64,000 bases of DNA from Bacillota bacterium (GTDB taxonomy: Bacteria > Bacillota > Clostridia > DSM-8532): the NCBI GenBank assembly GCA_023411795.1, contig JAEYOK010000043.1, positions 1 through 64,000 of the forward strand, in the 5' to 3' direction. The notes under the pieces were generated by a model. The model did not search any database and was not told the origin of the DNA. It was given only the letters and a program-made list of their open reading frames with translations. Within the stretch, counting starts at the first letter, position 1, and each line of letters starts with the position of its first letter. The position numbers were made by a program, and so were the translations under genes. Shown in pieces: positions 1 through 6,666 of the stretch.

Positions 1-150
1 CCTGACTACAGCTTCTGAGATACTGATGTGTTCGAATTCTTGAAGCAGTTCCGTAAAGTGCTGGTATGTCGCATTAGAGTATTTATTTCTGTAAAGGTCT
101 ACTATTGTATCTTTAACACTGGCGGAACGGATCACATTATTTTGGCTTTG
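1..150 (-). pseudogene. Truncated ISNCY-like transposase fragment
   Basis: The minus strand is open from a stop at 151-153 to the left edge and encodes about 50 residues. They contain the motifs VKDTIVDLYRNKY and HFTELLQEFEHISIS, which resemble the helix-turn-helix linker of ISNCY-type transposases from Firmicutes. No start codon or N-terminal HTH is in frame on the right side, so the 5' part is lost or frameshifted, and the C-terminal part lies outside the window. It is probably an insertion-sequence remnant marking the edge of the lar island. The family assignment comes from memory of the motif and was not tested by a search. Confidence 0.5.
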
Positions 151-164
151 CTATTTCTTCTGGC

Positions 165-193
165 TTGACAGTGCAGTTCAGAAGCAGTATAAT
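165..193 (+). promoter_or_regulatory. Consensus sigma-A promoter
   Basis: TTGACA at 165-170 and TATAAT at 188-193 are separated by exactly 17 bases, a perfect consensus match. Transcription would start near 200 and run right into a short leader that meets a terminator hairpin at 284-325. Confidence 0.7.
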
Positions 194-207
194 ACATACG
201 TTCACGC

Positions 208-255
208 ATGAAGCGGAACGACGATGCTGAAACATCGAGTGACAAAATTATCTAA
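208..255 (+). CDS. Possible 15-codon leader peptide
   Basis: An ATG at 208 opens a 15-codon frame (MKRNDDAETSSDKII) ending with TAA at 253-255. It lies between a perfect promoter and an intrinsic terminator, which is the layout of a leader peptide with attenuation. No good ribosome-binding site is visible, so translation is uncertain. It may equally be a short untranslated RNA. Confidence 0.22.
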   Translation: MKRNDDAETSSDKII

Positions 256-283
256 GTATAAGACTAAAATATGTATATGCAAG

Positions 284-325
284 AAGGTATACGGTTTCTC
301 TGAAGAGAACAGTATACCTTTTTTC
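284..325 (+). terminator. Intrinsic terminator or attenuator
   Basis: AAGGTATAC at 284-292 pairs with GTATACCTT at 312-320, and the inner GTTTCTC/GAGAAC also pairs imperfectly. The hairpin is followed by a T-run. It lies about 85-125 bases downstream of the promoter at 165-193. Confidence 0.65.
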
Positions 326-432
326 TGCGCTTCTGGCGTTTGAGCACCTGTGGCATGGCGAAGTGGTTCCGTTCTTCCCGTTCCTACGGAGAGCACTTCG
401 TGCTCCCAAACTCGCACAGAGGGCGCATTAGT

Positions 433-624
433 ATGACTTTATTGACAACCGTTTTAACGGCGATTATCTTTACGGTCATCTGGTATAAGGACGCACCTAA
501 AAACGAAATTAAAGTCAGCGCTCTTTGCTGGATGTACTGGGGTGCGTTCTTGATGTGGCTTGTTATTCTGCTTGTGAAAGATACGAAGGGTGTTGTAAAG
601 GCAGCATTGATCAGGCAAAAGTAA
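433..624 (+). CDS. Small membrane protein, possibly internally deleted
   Basis: This 63-residue hydrophobic protein has two predicted membrane segments, roughly residues 3-17 and 30-45, and a basic C-terminus. The frame is open upstream to 340, but ATG 433 fits the hydrophobic N-terminus best. No clear ribosome site is seen. From memory, related proteins on mobile elements of Firmicutes are longer and share both ends (TVIWYKDAPKN and KDTKGVVKAAL). The join near YWGAFLMWLVILL may therefore be an internal deletion. Function is unknown. It lies between the transposase remnant and the lar operon, on the G+C-richer island. Confidence 0.4.
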   Translation: MTLLTTVLTAIIFTVIWYKDAPKNEIKVSALCWMYWGAFLMWLVILLVKDTKGVVKAALIRQK

Positions 625-640
625 GTTGCATGACTGAGTG

Positions 641-669
641 GTTCTGTAATAAATGCAGAACAGTTTTTT
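641..669 (+). terminator. Terminator hairpin just ahead of larE
   Basis: GTTCTG at 641-646 pairs with CAGAAC at 656-661, followed by AG and six T residues at 664-669. The larE ribosome site GGAGGT lies only about six bases further, at 675-680, with no room for a promoter in between. The hairpin must either end the upstream transcript or act as an attenuator in the lar leader. Confidence 0.5.
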
Positions 670-685
670 CTTACGGAGGTATAAC

Positions 686-1432
686 ATGAATCTAAATGAA
701 TTCTTTAGCGCACACAAAAAAGTGGCAGTTGCATTTTCCGGTGGTGTGGATTCCACATATCTGCTGTACGCTGCGAAACAAAACAGTGCCGAGGTGCAGG
801 CATATTATGTAAAATCTGCTTTTCAGCCGCAATTTGAACTGAATGATGCCATGCGGCTTGCTAATGAATTGAATATTCCGATGCGGGTATTGACCATTGA
901 TGTGTTATCGTCCAAGCTCGTTACAGAAAATCCCTCCGATCGTTGTTACCATTGTAAACGAAAGATTTTCGAGACAATCCGGCAAGCTGCGGCGGAAGAT
1001 GGATTTTCGGTGCTACTTGATGGAACAAACGCTTCTGATGACGCAGGAGATCGTCCTGGTATACGTGCTCTCCGGGAATTGTACGTATTGTCTCCGCTGA
1101 GAGAATGCGGATTAACCAAAGCAGAAATTCGACGGCTTTCTCAGGAGGCGGGACTATTTACATGGGATAAACCTGGCTATGCCTGTCTTGCCACAAGGAT
1201 TCCAACAGGAGAACCGATTACCGAAGAAAAATTAAGAGCAACGGAAGTTGCGGAGGGGTTTCTGTTTTCTCATGGTTTGACAGATTTTCGGGTACGGCGG
1301 ATGGGAGATGTAGCAAAAATACAGGTTCCCGCCAATCAAATCGAAAAAGTAATAGAAAACAGGGAAAGGATTATTGCTGAACTGAAGCAGTATTATTCCG
1401 ATGTTCTGTTGGATTTGGAGGTAAGGGGATGA
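686..1432 (+). CDS. larE: LarE, ATP-dependent sulfur transferase for nickel-pincer cofactor
   Basis: LarE adenylates the pyridinium biscarboxylate intermediate and transfers sulfur to it during synthesis of the nickel-pincer nucleotide used by lactate racemase and related enzymes. The 248-residue protein has the PP-loop SGGVDS at residues 18-23 and the motif ACLATR with Cys167, equivalent to the sulfur-donating Cys of sacrificial LarE. It also has a CYHC pair at Cys87/Cys90. Three such cysteines are known in LarE forms that bind a [4Fe-4S] cluster, so a catalytic rather than sacrificial mode is possible. ATG 686 is chosen over the open frame from 653 because GGAGGT sits six bases before it. 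The 3' end overlaps larB by four bases (ATGA). Confidence 0.9.
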   Translation: MNLNEFFSAHKKVAVAFSGGVDSTYLLYAAKQNSAEVQAYYVKSAFQPQFELNDAMRLANELNIPMRVLTIDVLSSKLVTENPSDRCYHCKRKIFETIRQAAAEDGFSVLLDGTNASDDAGDRPGIRALRELYVLSPLRECGLTKAEIRRLSQEAGLFTWDKPGYACLATRIPTGEPITEEKLRATEVAEGFLFSHGLTDFRVRRMGDVAKIQVPANQIEKVIENRERIIAELKQYYSDVLLDLEVRG

Positions 1433-2181
1433 AAACGGAAATCAAAGCCATTCTGGAATCTGTACGAGCCGGGGTAATGACCGTGGATGATGCCCTTCTG
1501 GCAATAAAAAGAGAGCCGTTCGAGGATATCGGTTATGCTAAGATCGACCTGCACCGTGGTATTCGTCAGGGAATACCGGAGATTATATACGGTGCCGGAA
1601 AAACTGCAGAACAGATTATCGGAATTGTGGAGAAAATGAAACAGAACGGACAGAATACAATCCTGATTACAAGGCTATCCTCAGAAGCCGCGAAAAAGGT
1701 AGGATCATTGCATGAAATGGACTACCATTCGGATACCAAAGTTGGCATCATCGGTCAAATTCCTCCTGCTAGCGGAATTGGGAAAATTGTGGTAGCAACA
1801 GGCGGAACGAGTGACATTCCTGTTGCCGAGGAAGCTGCATTGACCGCCGAAGTACATGGCAACGAAGTCATTCGTCTGTATGATGTGGGTGTAGCGGGAC
1901 TACATCGCTTGCTTGCCCATCTGGATGAAATTATGAGTGCAAGTGTTATTATTGTCTTAGCCGGCATGGAGGGGGCACTTGCCAGCGTAATCGGCGGACT
2001 TGCGGATTGTCCCGTGATCGCTGTACCCACAAGTGTTGGATATGGTGCATCGTTTCATGGATTGTCTGCTCTTTTATCTATGCTGAACTCCTGTGCCAGT
2101 GGGGTATCAGTGGTTAACATCGACAACGGATTTGGAGCCGGATATCTGGCAAGTATGATCAATCATATGGAGGCAAAATAG
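1429..2181 (+). CDS. larB: LarB, pyridinium-3,5-biscarboxylate mononucleotide synthase
   Basis: LarB carboxylates and hydrolyses nicotinic acid adenine dinucleotide to give the biscarboxylated mononucleotide, the first step of nickel-pincer cofactor synthesis. The 250-residue protein has the C-terminal AIR-carboxylase (PurE-like) domain of the family, with VVATGGTSDIPVAEEA around residues 122-137, GMEGALASVIGGL from 179 and CPVIAVPTSVGYG from 194. Length is normal. It is translationally coupled to larE by a four-base overlap and is followed after one base by larC, so the three genes form one operon. Confidence 0.9.
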   Translation: MKTEIKAILESVRAGVMTVDDALLAIKREPFEDIGYAKIDLHRGIRQGIPEIIYGAGKTAEQIIGIVEKMKQNGQNTILITRLSSEAAKKVGSLHEMDYHSDTKVGIIGQIPPASGIGKIVVATGGTSDIPVAEEAALTAEVHGNEVIRLYDVGVAGLHRLLAHLDEIMSASVIIVLAGMEGALASVIGGLADCPVIAVPTSVGYGASFHGLSALLSMLNSCASGVSVVNIDNGFGAGYLASMINHMEAK

Positions 2182-2182
2182 A

Positions 2183-3427
2183 ATGAAGACTTTATATCTG
2201 GACTGCGGTATGGGTGCAGCGGGCGATATGCTGATAGCAGCTTTGCTTGAACTTCTTCCGAATAAAGAGGAAATTATTGCCGAGCTGAACAATCTTAGTA
2301 TTCCAGGCGTCACATTTTCTAGTGAAGTATCTGTAAAATGCGGAATCAAGGGTACACATATCACAGTAAAGGTAAACGGCGAGGAAGAAACAGAGGAGAT
2401 GCACGCTCATGTTCATGGGCATGAGCACGAACATTCCCACAACCATGGACACTCCCATAACGGAGAGAATACCCATCATCATAGCGGCATGCATGAGATC
2501 GAACATATTATTAAACTTCTGCCGGTACCCGAAAAGATAAAAGCGGATATTCTTGCGGTTTATTCCATGATCGCGGAAGCGGAAAGCCATATCCACGGCG
2601 TCCCTGTCACTCAAATTCACTTCCATGAAGTCGGAACGATGGATGCTGTTGCGGATGTAACAGCGGTTTGTATGCTGATGGATCGTCTGTCTCCCGAAAA
2701 GATCATAGTTTCTCCGATTCACGTCGGTAGCGGTCATGTAAAATGTGCTCACGGTATTCTCCCCGTCCCTGCTCCGGCAACTGCGTATATCCTGCAGGGC
2801 GTACCTATCTACGGTGGTGGTATCAAGAGCGAACTGTGTACTCCCACCGGAGCGGCACTACTAAAGCACTTTGCAACGAAATTCGGTGATATACCGGTTA
2901 TGAGAACGACGGCTATTGGATATGGCATGGGAAAAAAAGATTTTACGGCCGCTAACTGTGTACGTGCGCTGCTCGGTGAGACGGAAAATTCAGGCGATAC
3001 GATTGCGGAACTGTGCTGCAATCTCGATGACATGACGGCGGAAGCGATTGCCTTTGCGCAGGAACAGCTTTTTGCAGCCGACGCTCTTGATGTATATACT
3101 GTTTCCACGCAGATGAAAAAATCCCGTCCGGGGATTCTGCTTTCCGTCATGTGCCGTGAAGAAGATAAGGAACGGATGATACGGCTCATTTTCCAGCATA
3201 CCACTACTCTTGGTATTCGCGAGAATATCAGCCGCCGCTACACCCTTTCCCGTACCATCGAAACAGTATCGACGGAATTTGGAGAAGTACGAAAAAAAGT
3301 ATCTGCCGGATATGGAGTGACAAGAAAAAAATATGAGTATGAAGATATTGCACGTATTGCAAGAGAAGAAAAAATGAGCTTTGCTGATGTGACAGATTAT
3401 ATCGGTAAACAGGAGAAGCGGCATTGA
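2183..3427 (+). CDS. larC: LarC, nickel insertion enzyme of nickel-pincer cofactor (unsplit)
   Basis: LarC is a CTP-dependent cyclometallase that inserts nickel into the dithiolated pyridinium mononucleotide. The protein is one continuous 414-residue frame starting with LDCGMGAAGDMLIAALLEL. In Lactiplantibacillus plantarum the gene is split into larC1 and larC2 and joined by frameshifting, but here the frame is intact. Residues about 74-112 are very rich in His, with many HxH and HHH runs, and probably hold or concentrate nickel. The gene starts one base after larB stops. It ends before a terminator at 3464-3491. No larA target enzyme is in the window. Confidence 0.92.
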   Translation: MKTLYLDCGMGAAGDMLIAALLELLPNKEEIIAELNNLSIPGVTFSSEVSVKCGIKGTHITVKVNGEEETEEMHAHVHGHEHEHSHNHGHSHNGENTHHHSGMHEIEHIIKLLPVPEKIKADILAVYSMIAEAESHIHGVPVTQIHFHEVGTMDAVADVTAVCMLMDRLSPEKIIVSPIHVGSGHVKCAHGILPVPAPATAYILQGVPIYGGGIKSELCTPTGAALLKHFATKFGDIPVMRTTAIGYGMGKKDFTAANCVRALLGETENSGDTIAELCCNLDDMTAEAIAFAQEQLFAADALDVYTVSTQMKKSRPGILLSVMCREEDKERMIRLIFQHTTTLGIRENISRRYTLSRTIETVSTEFGEVRKKVSAGYGVTRKKYEYEDIARIAREEKMSFADVTDYIGKQEKRH

Positions 3428-3463
3428 ATGATATGAAGAATGTTTAATGTAAATCCCTATGAC

Positions 3464-3491
3464 CAGCTCCATTTATTGGAGCTGTTTTTTT
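3464..3491 (+). terminator. Terminator of lar operon
   Basis: CAGCTCC at 3464-3470 and GGAGCTG at 3478-3484 form a stem with a 7-base loop, followed by seven T residues. It closes the larEBC operon and coincides with the shift from G+C-richer island DNA to A+T-rich DNA. Confidence 0.85.
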
Positions 3492-3530
3492 ATATTTTAT
3501 TTATACTTGGATTGCTTTTTTTATAAAAAA

Positions 3531-3562
3531 GTATTGACATAAATGTTAATACTGTATATACT
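3531..3562 (+). promoter_or_regulatory. Sigma-A promoter with overlapping operator of GntR operon
   Basis: TTGACA at 3534-3539 and TATACT at 3557-3562 are 17 bases apart. The -35 box lies inside a near-perfect 22-base palindrome, 3531-3552 (GTATTGACAT / ATGTTAATAC). This arrangement suggests a repressor site bound by the regulator encoded just downstream. The start point would be near 3569, so codons before that cannot begin the protein. Confidence 0.65.
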
Positions 3563-3592
3563 GTGCATAAACAGATGAGAGGAAGTGAGACT

Positions 3593-3970
3593 CTGGATAT
3601 AATTATTTCTAACTCAAACAATCAACCGATATATGACCAGATTTATTCGCAGATAAAAAATCACATCATATCTGGAAAGCTGAAGGAAGGAGATGCATTG
3701 CCTTCAATCAGAGGCCTTGCAAAGGACTTGAGGATAAGCGTAATTACAACAAAAAGGGCTTATGATGAGCTTGAAAGAGAGGGCTTCATTTATACTGTTG
3801 CAGCAAAAGGCTGCTTTGTTGCAGAAAAGAACACTGAATTAATTAAGGAAGAGAATCTGAAGAAAATTGAAGAATATATGCAGAAAATATCCGAGTTGGC
3901 AGTAATATGCAATATTAAAAATTCAGAATTGGTCGAAATGTTTCAGATTCTAATAAAGGAGGATGAGTAG
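3593..3970 (+). CDS. GntR-family (YtrA-like) transcriptional regulator
   Basis: This short GntR regulator has a winged helix at about residues 8-75, containing QPIYDQIYSQIKNHI and the helix-turn-helix LPSIRGLAKDLRISVITTKR. A short C-terminal helical tail replaces a ligand-binding domain, as in the YtrA subfamily, which represses neighbouring ABC transporter genes. The open frame begins at ATG 3563, but that codon precedes the expected transcription start. ATG 3575 and CTG 3593 are the realistic choices. CTG 3593 gives the family's usual beginning (xDIIISNS) and has GAGAGG ten bases before it. The ABC ATPase follows after three bases. Confidence 0.85.
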   Translation: MDIIISNSNNQPIYDQIYSQIKNHIISGKLKEGDALPSIRGLAKDLRISVITTKRAYDELEREGFIYTVAAKGCFVAEKNTELIKEENLKKIEEYMQKISELAVICNIKNSELVEMFQILIKEDE

Positions 3971-3973
3971 ATT

Positions 3974-4822
3974 ATGAACGCCATAGAAATCAAAAATCTG
4001 TCAAAAGCATATAAAGGATTTAAGCTAGATAATATCAGTCTAGCGTTACCTAAGGGATGTATTATGGGCTTAATAGGTGAAAATGGTGCAGGGAAGAGCA
4101 CCACAATTAAACTTATTTTGGATACTATAAGACGCGACAACGGCAGCATTGAAGTGCTTGGAAAGGATAATTTAATCAACTTCAAAGAGAGAAAAGAGGA
4201 TATAGGTGTCGTACTGGATGAAGCATACTTTCCTGAAAGCTTCACTGTTAAACAAGTTAACCAAGTAATGAAAAACACCTTTAAAAGATGGAACCAGGAA
4301 CTCTTCTTTGAGCATTGTAAAAAATTGTCACTTCCCTATGATAAAGCATTTAAAGAGTTTTCAAGGGGCATGAAGATGAAGCTGGCTATTACCGTAGCAC
4401 TATCGCATGAAGCAAAGTTATTAATATTAGACGAGGCTACAAGCGGGCTTGATCCCATTGCCCGTGATGAAATACTAAACATTCTTTATGAATTTACCAG
4501 GAATGATGAACAGTCTATACTTATATCTTCGCATATTGTAAGCGATCTTGAAAAATTATGTGATTATATTGCTTTTATTCATAAGGGCAGGCTTTTGTTC
4601 TGTGAAGAGAAGGACATGTTGCTTGAAAAATACGGGATTTTAAAATGCAACCAGACTGATTTCGAGGCAATAAATTCTAAGGCAGTAAAAGGTGTAAGGA
4701 AAAATAATTATGGGATTGAAGCGCTGGTTGAAACATCAATGATTCCCTCGGCCATGTCTGTTGATAAGGCGACTATTGAAGATATTATAGTATTTCTTGC
4801 TAAGGAGGGTATGGGCAGATGA
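3974..4822 (+). CDS. ABC transporter ATP-binding protein (YtrB/BcrA-like)
   Basis: This is the cytoplasmic ATPase of an ABC-2 type exporter. The 282-residue protein has Walker A GENGAGKST at residues 35-43, a degenerate signature FSRGMKMK, Walker B LLILDEATSGLDP with Asp153-Glu154, and the H-loop SSHIVSDLEKL. The C-terminal 70 residues are typical of the YtrB/CcmA class. It sits in an operon with the GntR regulator (3 bases upstream) and the permease (4-base overlap). The substrate is unknown. Relatives respond to cell-wall antibiotics or export lipids and peptides. Confidence 0.88.
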   Translation: MNAIEIKNLSKAYKGFKLDNISLALPKGCIMGLIGENGAGKSTTIKLILDTIRRDNGSIEVLGKDNLINFKERKEDIGVVLDEAYFPESFTVKQVNQVMKNTFKRWNQELFFEHCKKLSLPYDKAFKEFSRGMKMKLAITVALSHEAKLLILDEATSGLDPIARDEILNILYEFTRNDEQSILISSHIVSDLEKLCDYIAFIHKGRLLFCEEKDMLLEKYGILKCNQTDFEAINSKAVKGVRKNNYGIEALVETSMIPSAMSVDKATIEDIIVFLAKEGMGR

Positions 4823-5451
4823 AAGGATTATTATTAAAAGAATGGCTCGTTATTTGGAAACAAGGAAAGTTAATGATTTTACTAGCCTTGATATACGGTG
4901 TTATGGCAGTTATGGGCAGCGGTTATTTCTTTGCGGGTTTTTCAGTAGTATTTTTATCCATGTTGCCCATAACGGTAATGGGCTTTGATGAAAGAAGTAA
5001 ATGGGATCATTATGCTGTGACAATGCCATATTCTAGAAAAGACATAGTTTTAAGCAAATACATTTTTTCAATTATATGCTCCTTAGCAGCTACCATAATT
5101 TTTATTATTGCCACAATTATTAATTGGTTTATAGGAAAGGAACCTGTAGACTTCAGTAGCTTGATAACTCAGTCCATATTAATGTTATCACTGGGTTTGT
5201 TCTTCTCAACTGTCAATTTACCTATAATGTTTAGATTCGGTGTAGATAAGGGGCGTATGTGGTTTATTCTGTTAACCGTATTATTAGTAGGTGGATTAGG
5301 TGGTTTGTTATCATTATTTGAAGCTAAAGAAGTAGATATTGGAAACTTGATTCAAAGGCTAACTCCTTTCGTATTACCTGTTATTACAGCCGGATTATTA
5401 GCTTTTTCGGCCTATTTATCAATAAAGATATATGAAAAAAGAGAGCTGTGA
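4819..5451 (+). CDS. ABC-2 type permease
   Basis: This 210-residue integral membrane protein has about six hydrophobic segments, including residues 18-50, 76-100, 114-132, 144-164 and 180-200. After the first pair it carries the family motif GFDERSKWDHYAVTMPYSRK. It is the membrane partner of the overlapping ATPase gene (ATGA overlap). An internal frame at 4797 is a shadow. The stop codon lies in the loop of a terminator shared with tdk. The transported compound cannot be told from sequence. Confidence 0.85.
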   Translation: MKGLLLKEWLVIWKQGKLMILLALIYGVMAVMGSGYFFAGFSVVFLSMLPITVMGFDERSKWDHYAVTMPYSRKDIVLSKYIFSIICSLAATIIFIIATIINWFIGKEPVDFSSLITQSILMLSLGLFFSTVNLPIMFRFGVDKGRMWFILLTVLLVGGLGGLLSLFEAKEVDIGNLIQRLTPFVLPVITAGLLAFSAYLSIKIYEKREL

Positions 5452-5465
5452 AAACAGCTCTCTTT
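5438..5465. terminator. Bidirectional terminator shared by permease and tdk
   Basis: AAAGAGAGCTG at 5438-5448 pairs perfectly with CAGCTCTCTTT at 5455-5465 around the loop TGAAAA. A and T tracts flank the two sides. The permease stop TGA is in the loop and the tdk stop codon starts at the other foot, so one hairpin serves both convergent genes. Confidence 0.8.
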
Positions 5466-6121
5466 CAGCATAATTCCTCTGAATTATAAACAAGTCTTCC
5501 GTCTTTAAGACTCATATATACATCAAGACAAACAGGTAGATACTTTATATCCTGATTGTTCTCGATTGCTACCTGAGAGCCCTCAAATACCGGTACACCG
5601 TTTACAAGTCTCAAATTCATGGTAGCTTTCTTTGGAGTTTTACTTATACGACAAATAGCTCTTGTAGTAACTTCTTCAATGTCTTGTGCCAGGGCGAAAA
5701 GGTGTGTGCTGCCCTCAAATGGATTACCTAAAGCATCAACCTTTAATCCGAAGCAGATTACAGGTATGTTAAATTCAGTCACTATTCTTGCCAGATCCCA
5801 GACGTTTTCTCTTGAAAGAAACTGGGCTTCGTCAACTAAAACAATTGATAGGGGATTACCTATAATGCGTGCATTATCAATTTCTGATGTAAGCTTATCA
5901 TAAAGCCAGCATTCATTATGAAGAATAAGAAAGTCACATTTCCTTTTGATTTCACCATTTTCAAGACGACTTATTATATAGTCGCCTTCCTTTGTGTCTG
6001 TTTTCGGCTTCAAACAAAGAATTTTTCTTTTATTGTTCTTATCGTAATCATAGGCTATCTGAAGCAACTGGGTAGATTTTCCGGCATTCATGACCGCATA
6101 ACGAAAGTATAATTTTGCCAT
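5465..6121 (-). CDS. tdk: Thymidine kinase (type II) with reduced zinc site
   Basis: Thymidine kinase phosphorylates thymidine to dTMP in pyrimidine salvage. The 218-residue protein begins MAKLYFRYAVMNAGKSTQLL, with the P-loop at about residues 9-17, and carries the Walker B-like VLVDEAQFLS and a Tyr/Phe lid region. The bacterial family normally has a zinc lasso formed by two CxxC-like pairs. Here the first pair reads ICRISKTP and the second PVCLDVYM, so each pair keeps only its first Cys. The structural zinc may be missing. The gene is alone on the minus strand, convergent with the ABC operon. Confidence 0.9.
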   Translation of the reverse strand: MAKLYFRYAVMNAGKSTQLLQIAYDYDKNNKRKILCLKPKTDTKEGDYIISRLENGEIKRKCDFLILHNECWLYDKLTSEIDNARIIGNPLSIVLVDEAQFLSRENVWDLARIVTEFNIPVICFGLKVDALGNPFEGSTHLFALAQDIEEVTTRAICRISKTPKKATMNLRLVNGVPVFEGSQVAIENNQDIKYLPVCLDVYMSLKDGRLVYNSEELC

Positions 6122-6242
6122 ATTCGTACCTCTGAATTAATAATATTTAGTATATCTTAACACATCTTTGGATAATGGAAAATCAGTCATAATAGAAACA
6201 CTGATGAAATTATTAAAAACGTTTGATATACTTATAATAAAT

Positions 6243-6261
6243 GTACTAATAAAATTAGTAC
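6243..6261. promoter_or_regulatory. Perfect palindrome upstream of VOC gene
   Basis: GTACTAAT at 6243-6250 and ATTAGTAC at 6254-6261 form a perfect inverted repeat with a 3-base spacer, 29 bases before the VOC start and in the tdk/VOC divergent region. It has the form of an operator. No regulator gene is adjacent. Confidence 0.4.
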
Positions 6262-6289
6262 TGTAATAATCAAAGGTGGTTTTAGAATT

Positions 6290-6661
6290 ATGAAATTTAA
6301 GATTGATCATTATAACATTAATGTTATTGATTTGGAAAAATCTCTTGCATTTTATAAAGATGCATTAGGATTAGAGGAAGTTAGAAGGAAAAATGCCAAA
6401 GACGGAAGCTTTACTTTGGTATTCTTGGGGGATGGCATTTCAACCCAAAGAATTGAGCTGACATGGCTAAAAGATAAAGAAAGTAAATATGATCTGGGAG
6501 ATAATGAATCACATATTGCTTTTATTACCGATGATTTTGATGCCTCATATCAGCTTCATAAACAGATGGGCTGCATCTGCTACGAGAATAAGGACATGGG
6601 AATTTATTTTATTGAGGACCCTGACGGTTATTGGTTAGAAATCATTCCGGCGAAAAGGTAG
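6290..6661 (+). CDS. VOC-family protein, lactoylglutathione lyase-like
   Basis: This 123-residue vicinal-oxygen-chelate fold protein resembles glyoxalase I. It has paired beta-alpha-beta-beta-beta units: DHYNINVIDLEKSLAFYKDALG at the start and SHIAFITDDFDASYQLHK in the second half, ending with FIEDPDGYWLEI. The metal-ligand pattern His7, Glu in IELTW, His in SHIAF and Glu in WLEI is retained. It could detoxify methylglyoxal or act on another substrate. AAGGTGG precedes ATG 6290. The YgjP-like gene follows after five bases, so the two are probably co-transcribed. Confidence 0.85.
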   Translation: MKFKIDHYNINVIDLEKSLAFYKDALGLEEVRRKNAKDGSFTLVFLGDGISTQRIELTWLKDKESKYDLGDNESHIAFITDDFDASYQLHKQMGCICYENKDMGIYFIEDPDGYWLEIIPAKR

Positions 6662-6666
6662 AGAAA

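Noticed and set aside
202..417. 71-codon minus-strand frame over the terminator and leader region
   Set aside because: It has no ribosome site and runs through an intrinsic terminator and G+C-rich hairpins of the opposite strand; composition is not protein-like.
2192..2752. Long minus-strand frame within larC
   Set aside because: It is a shadow of a highly conserved gene, created by the His-rich codons; no start signals.
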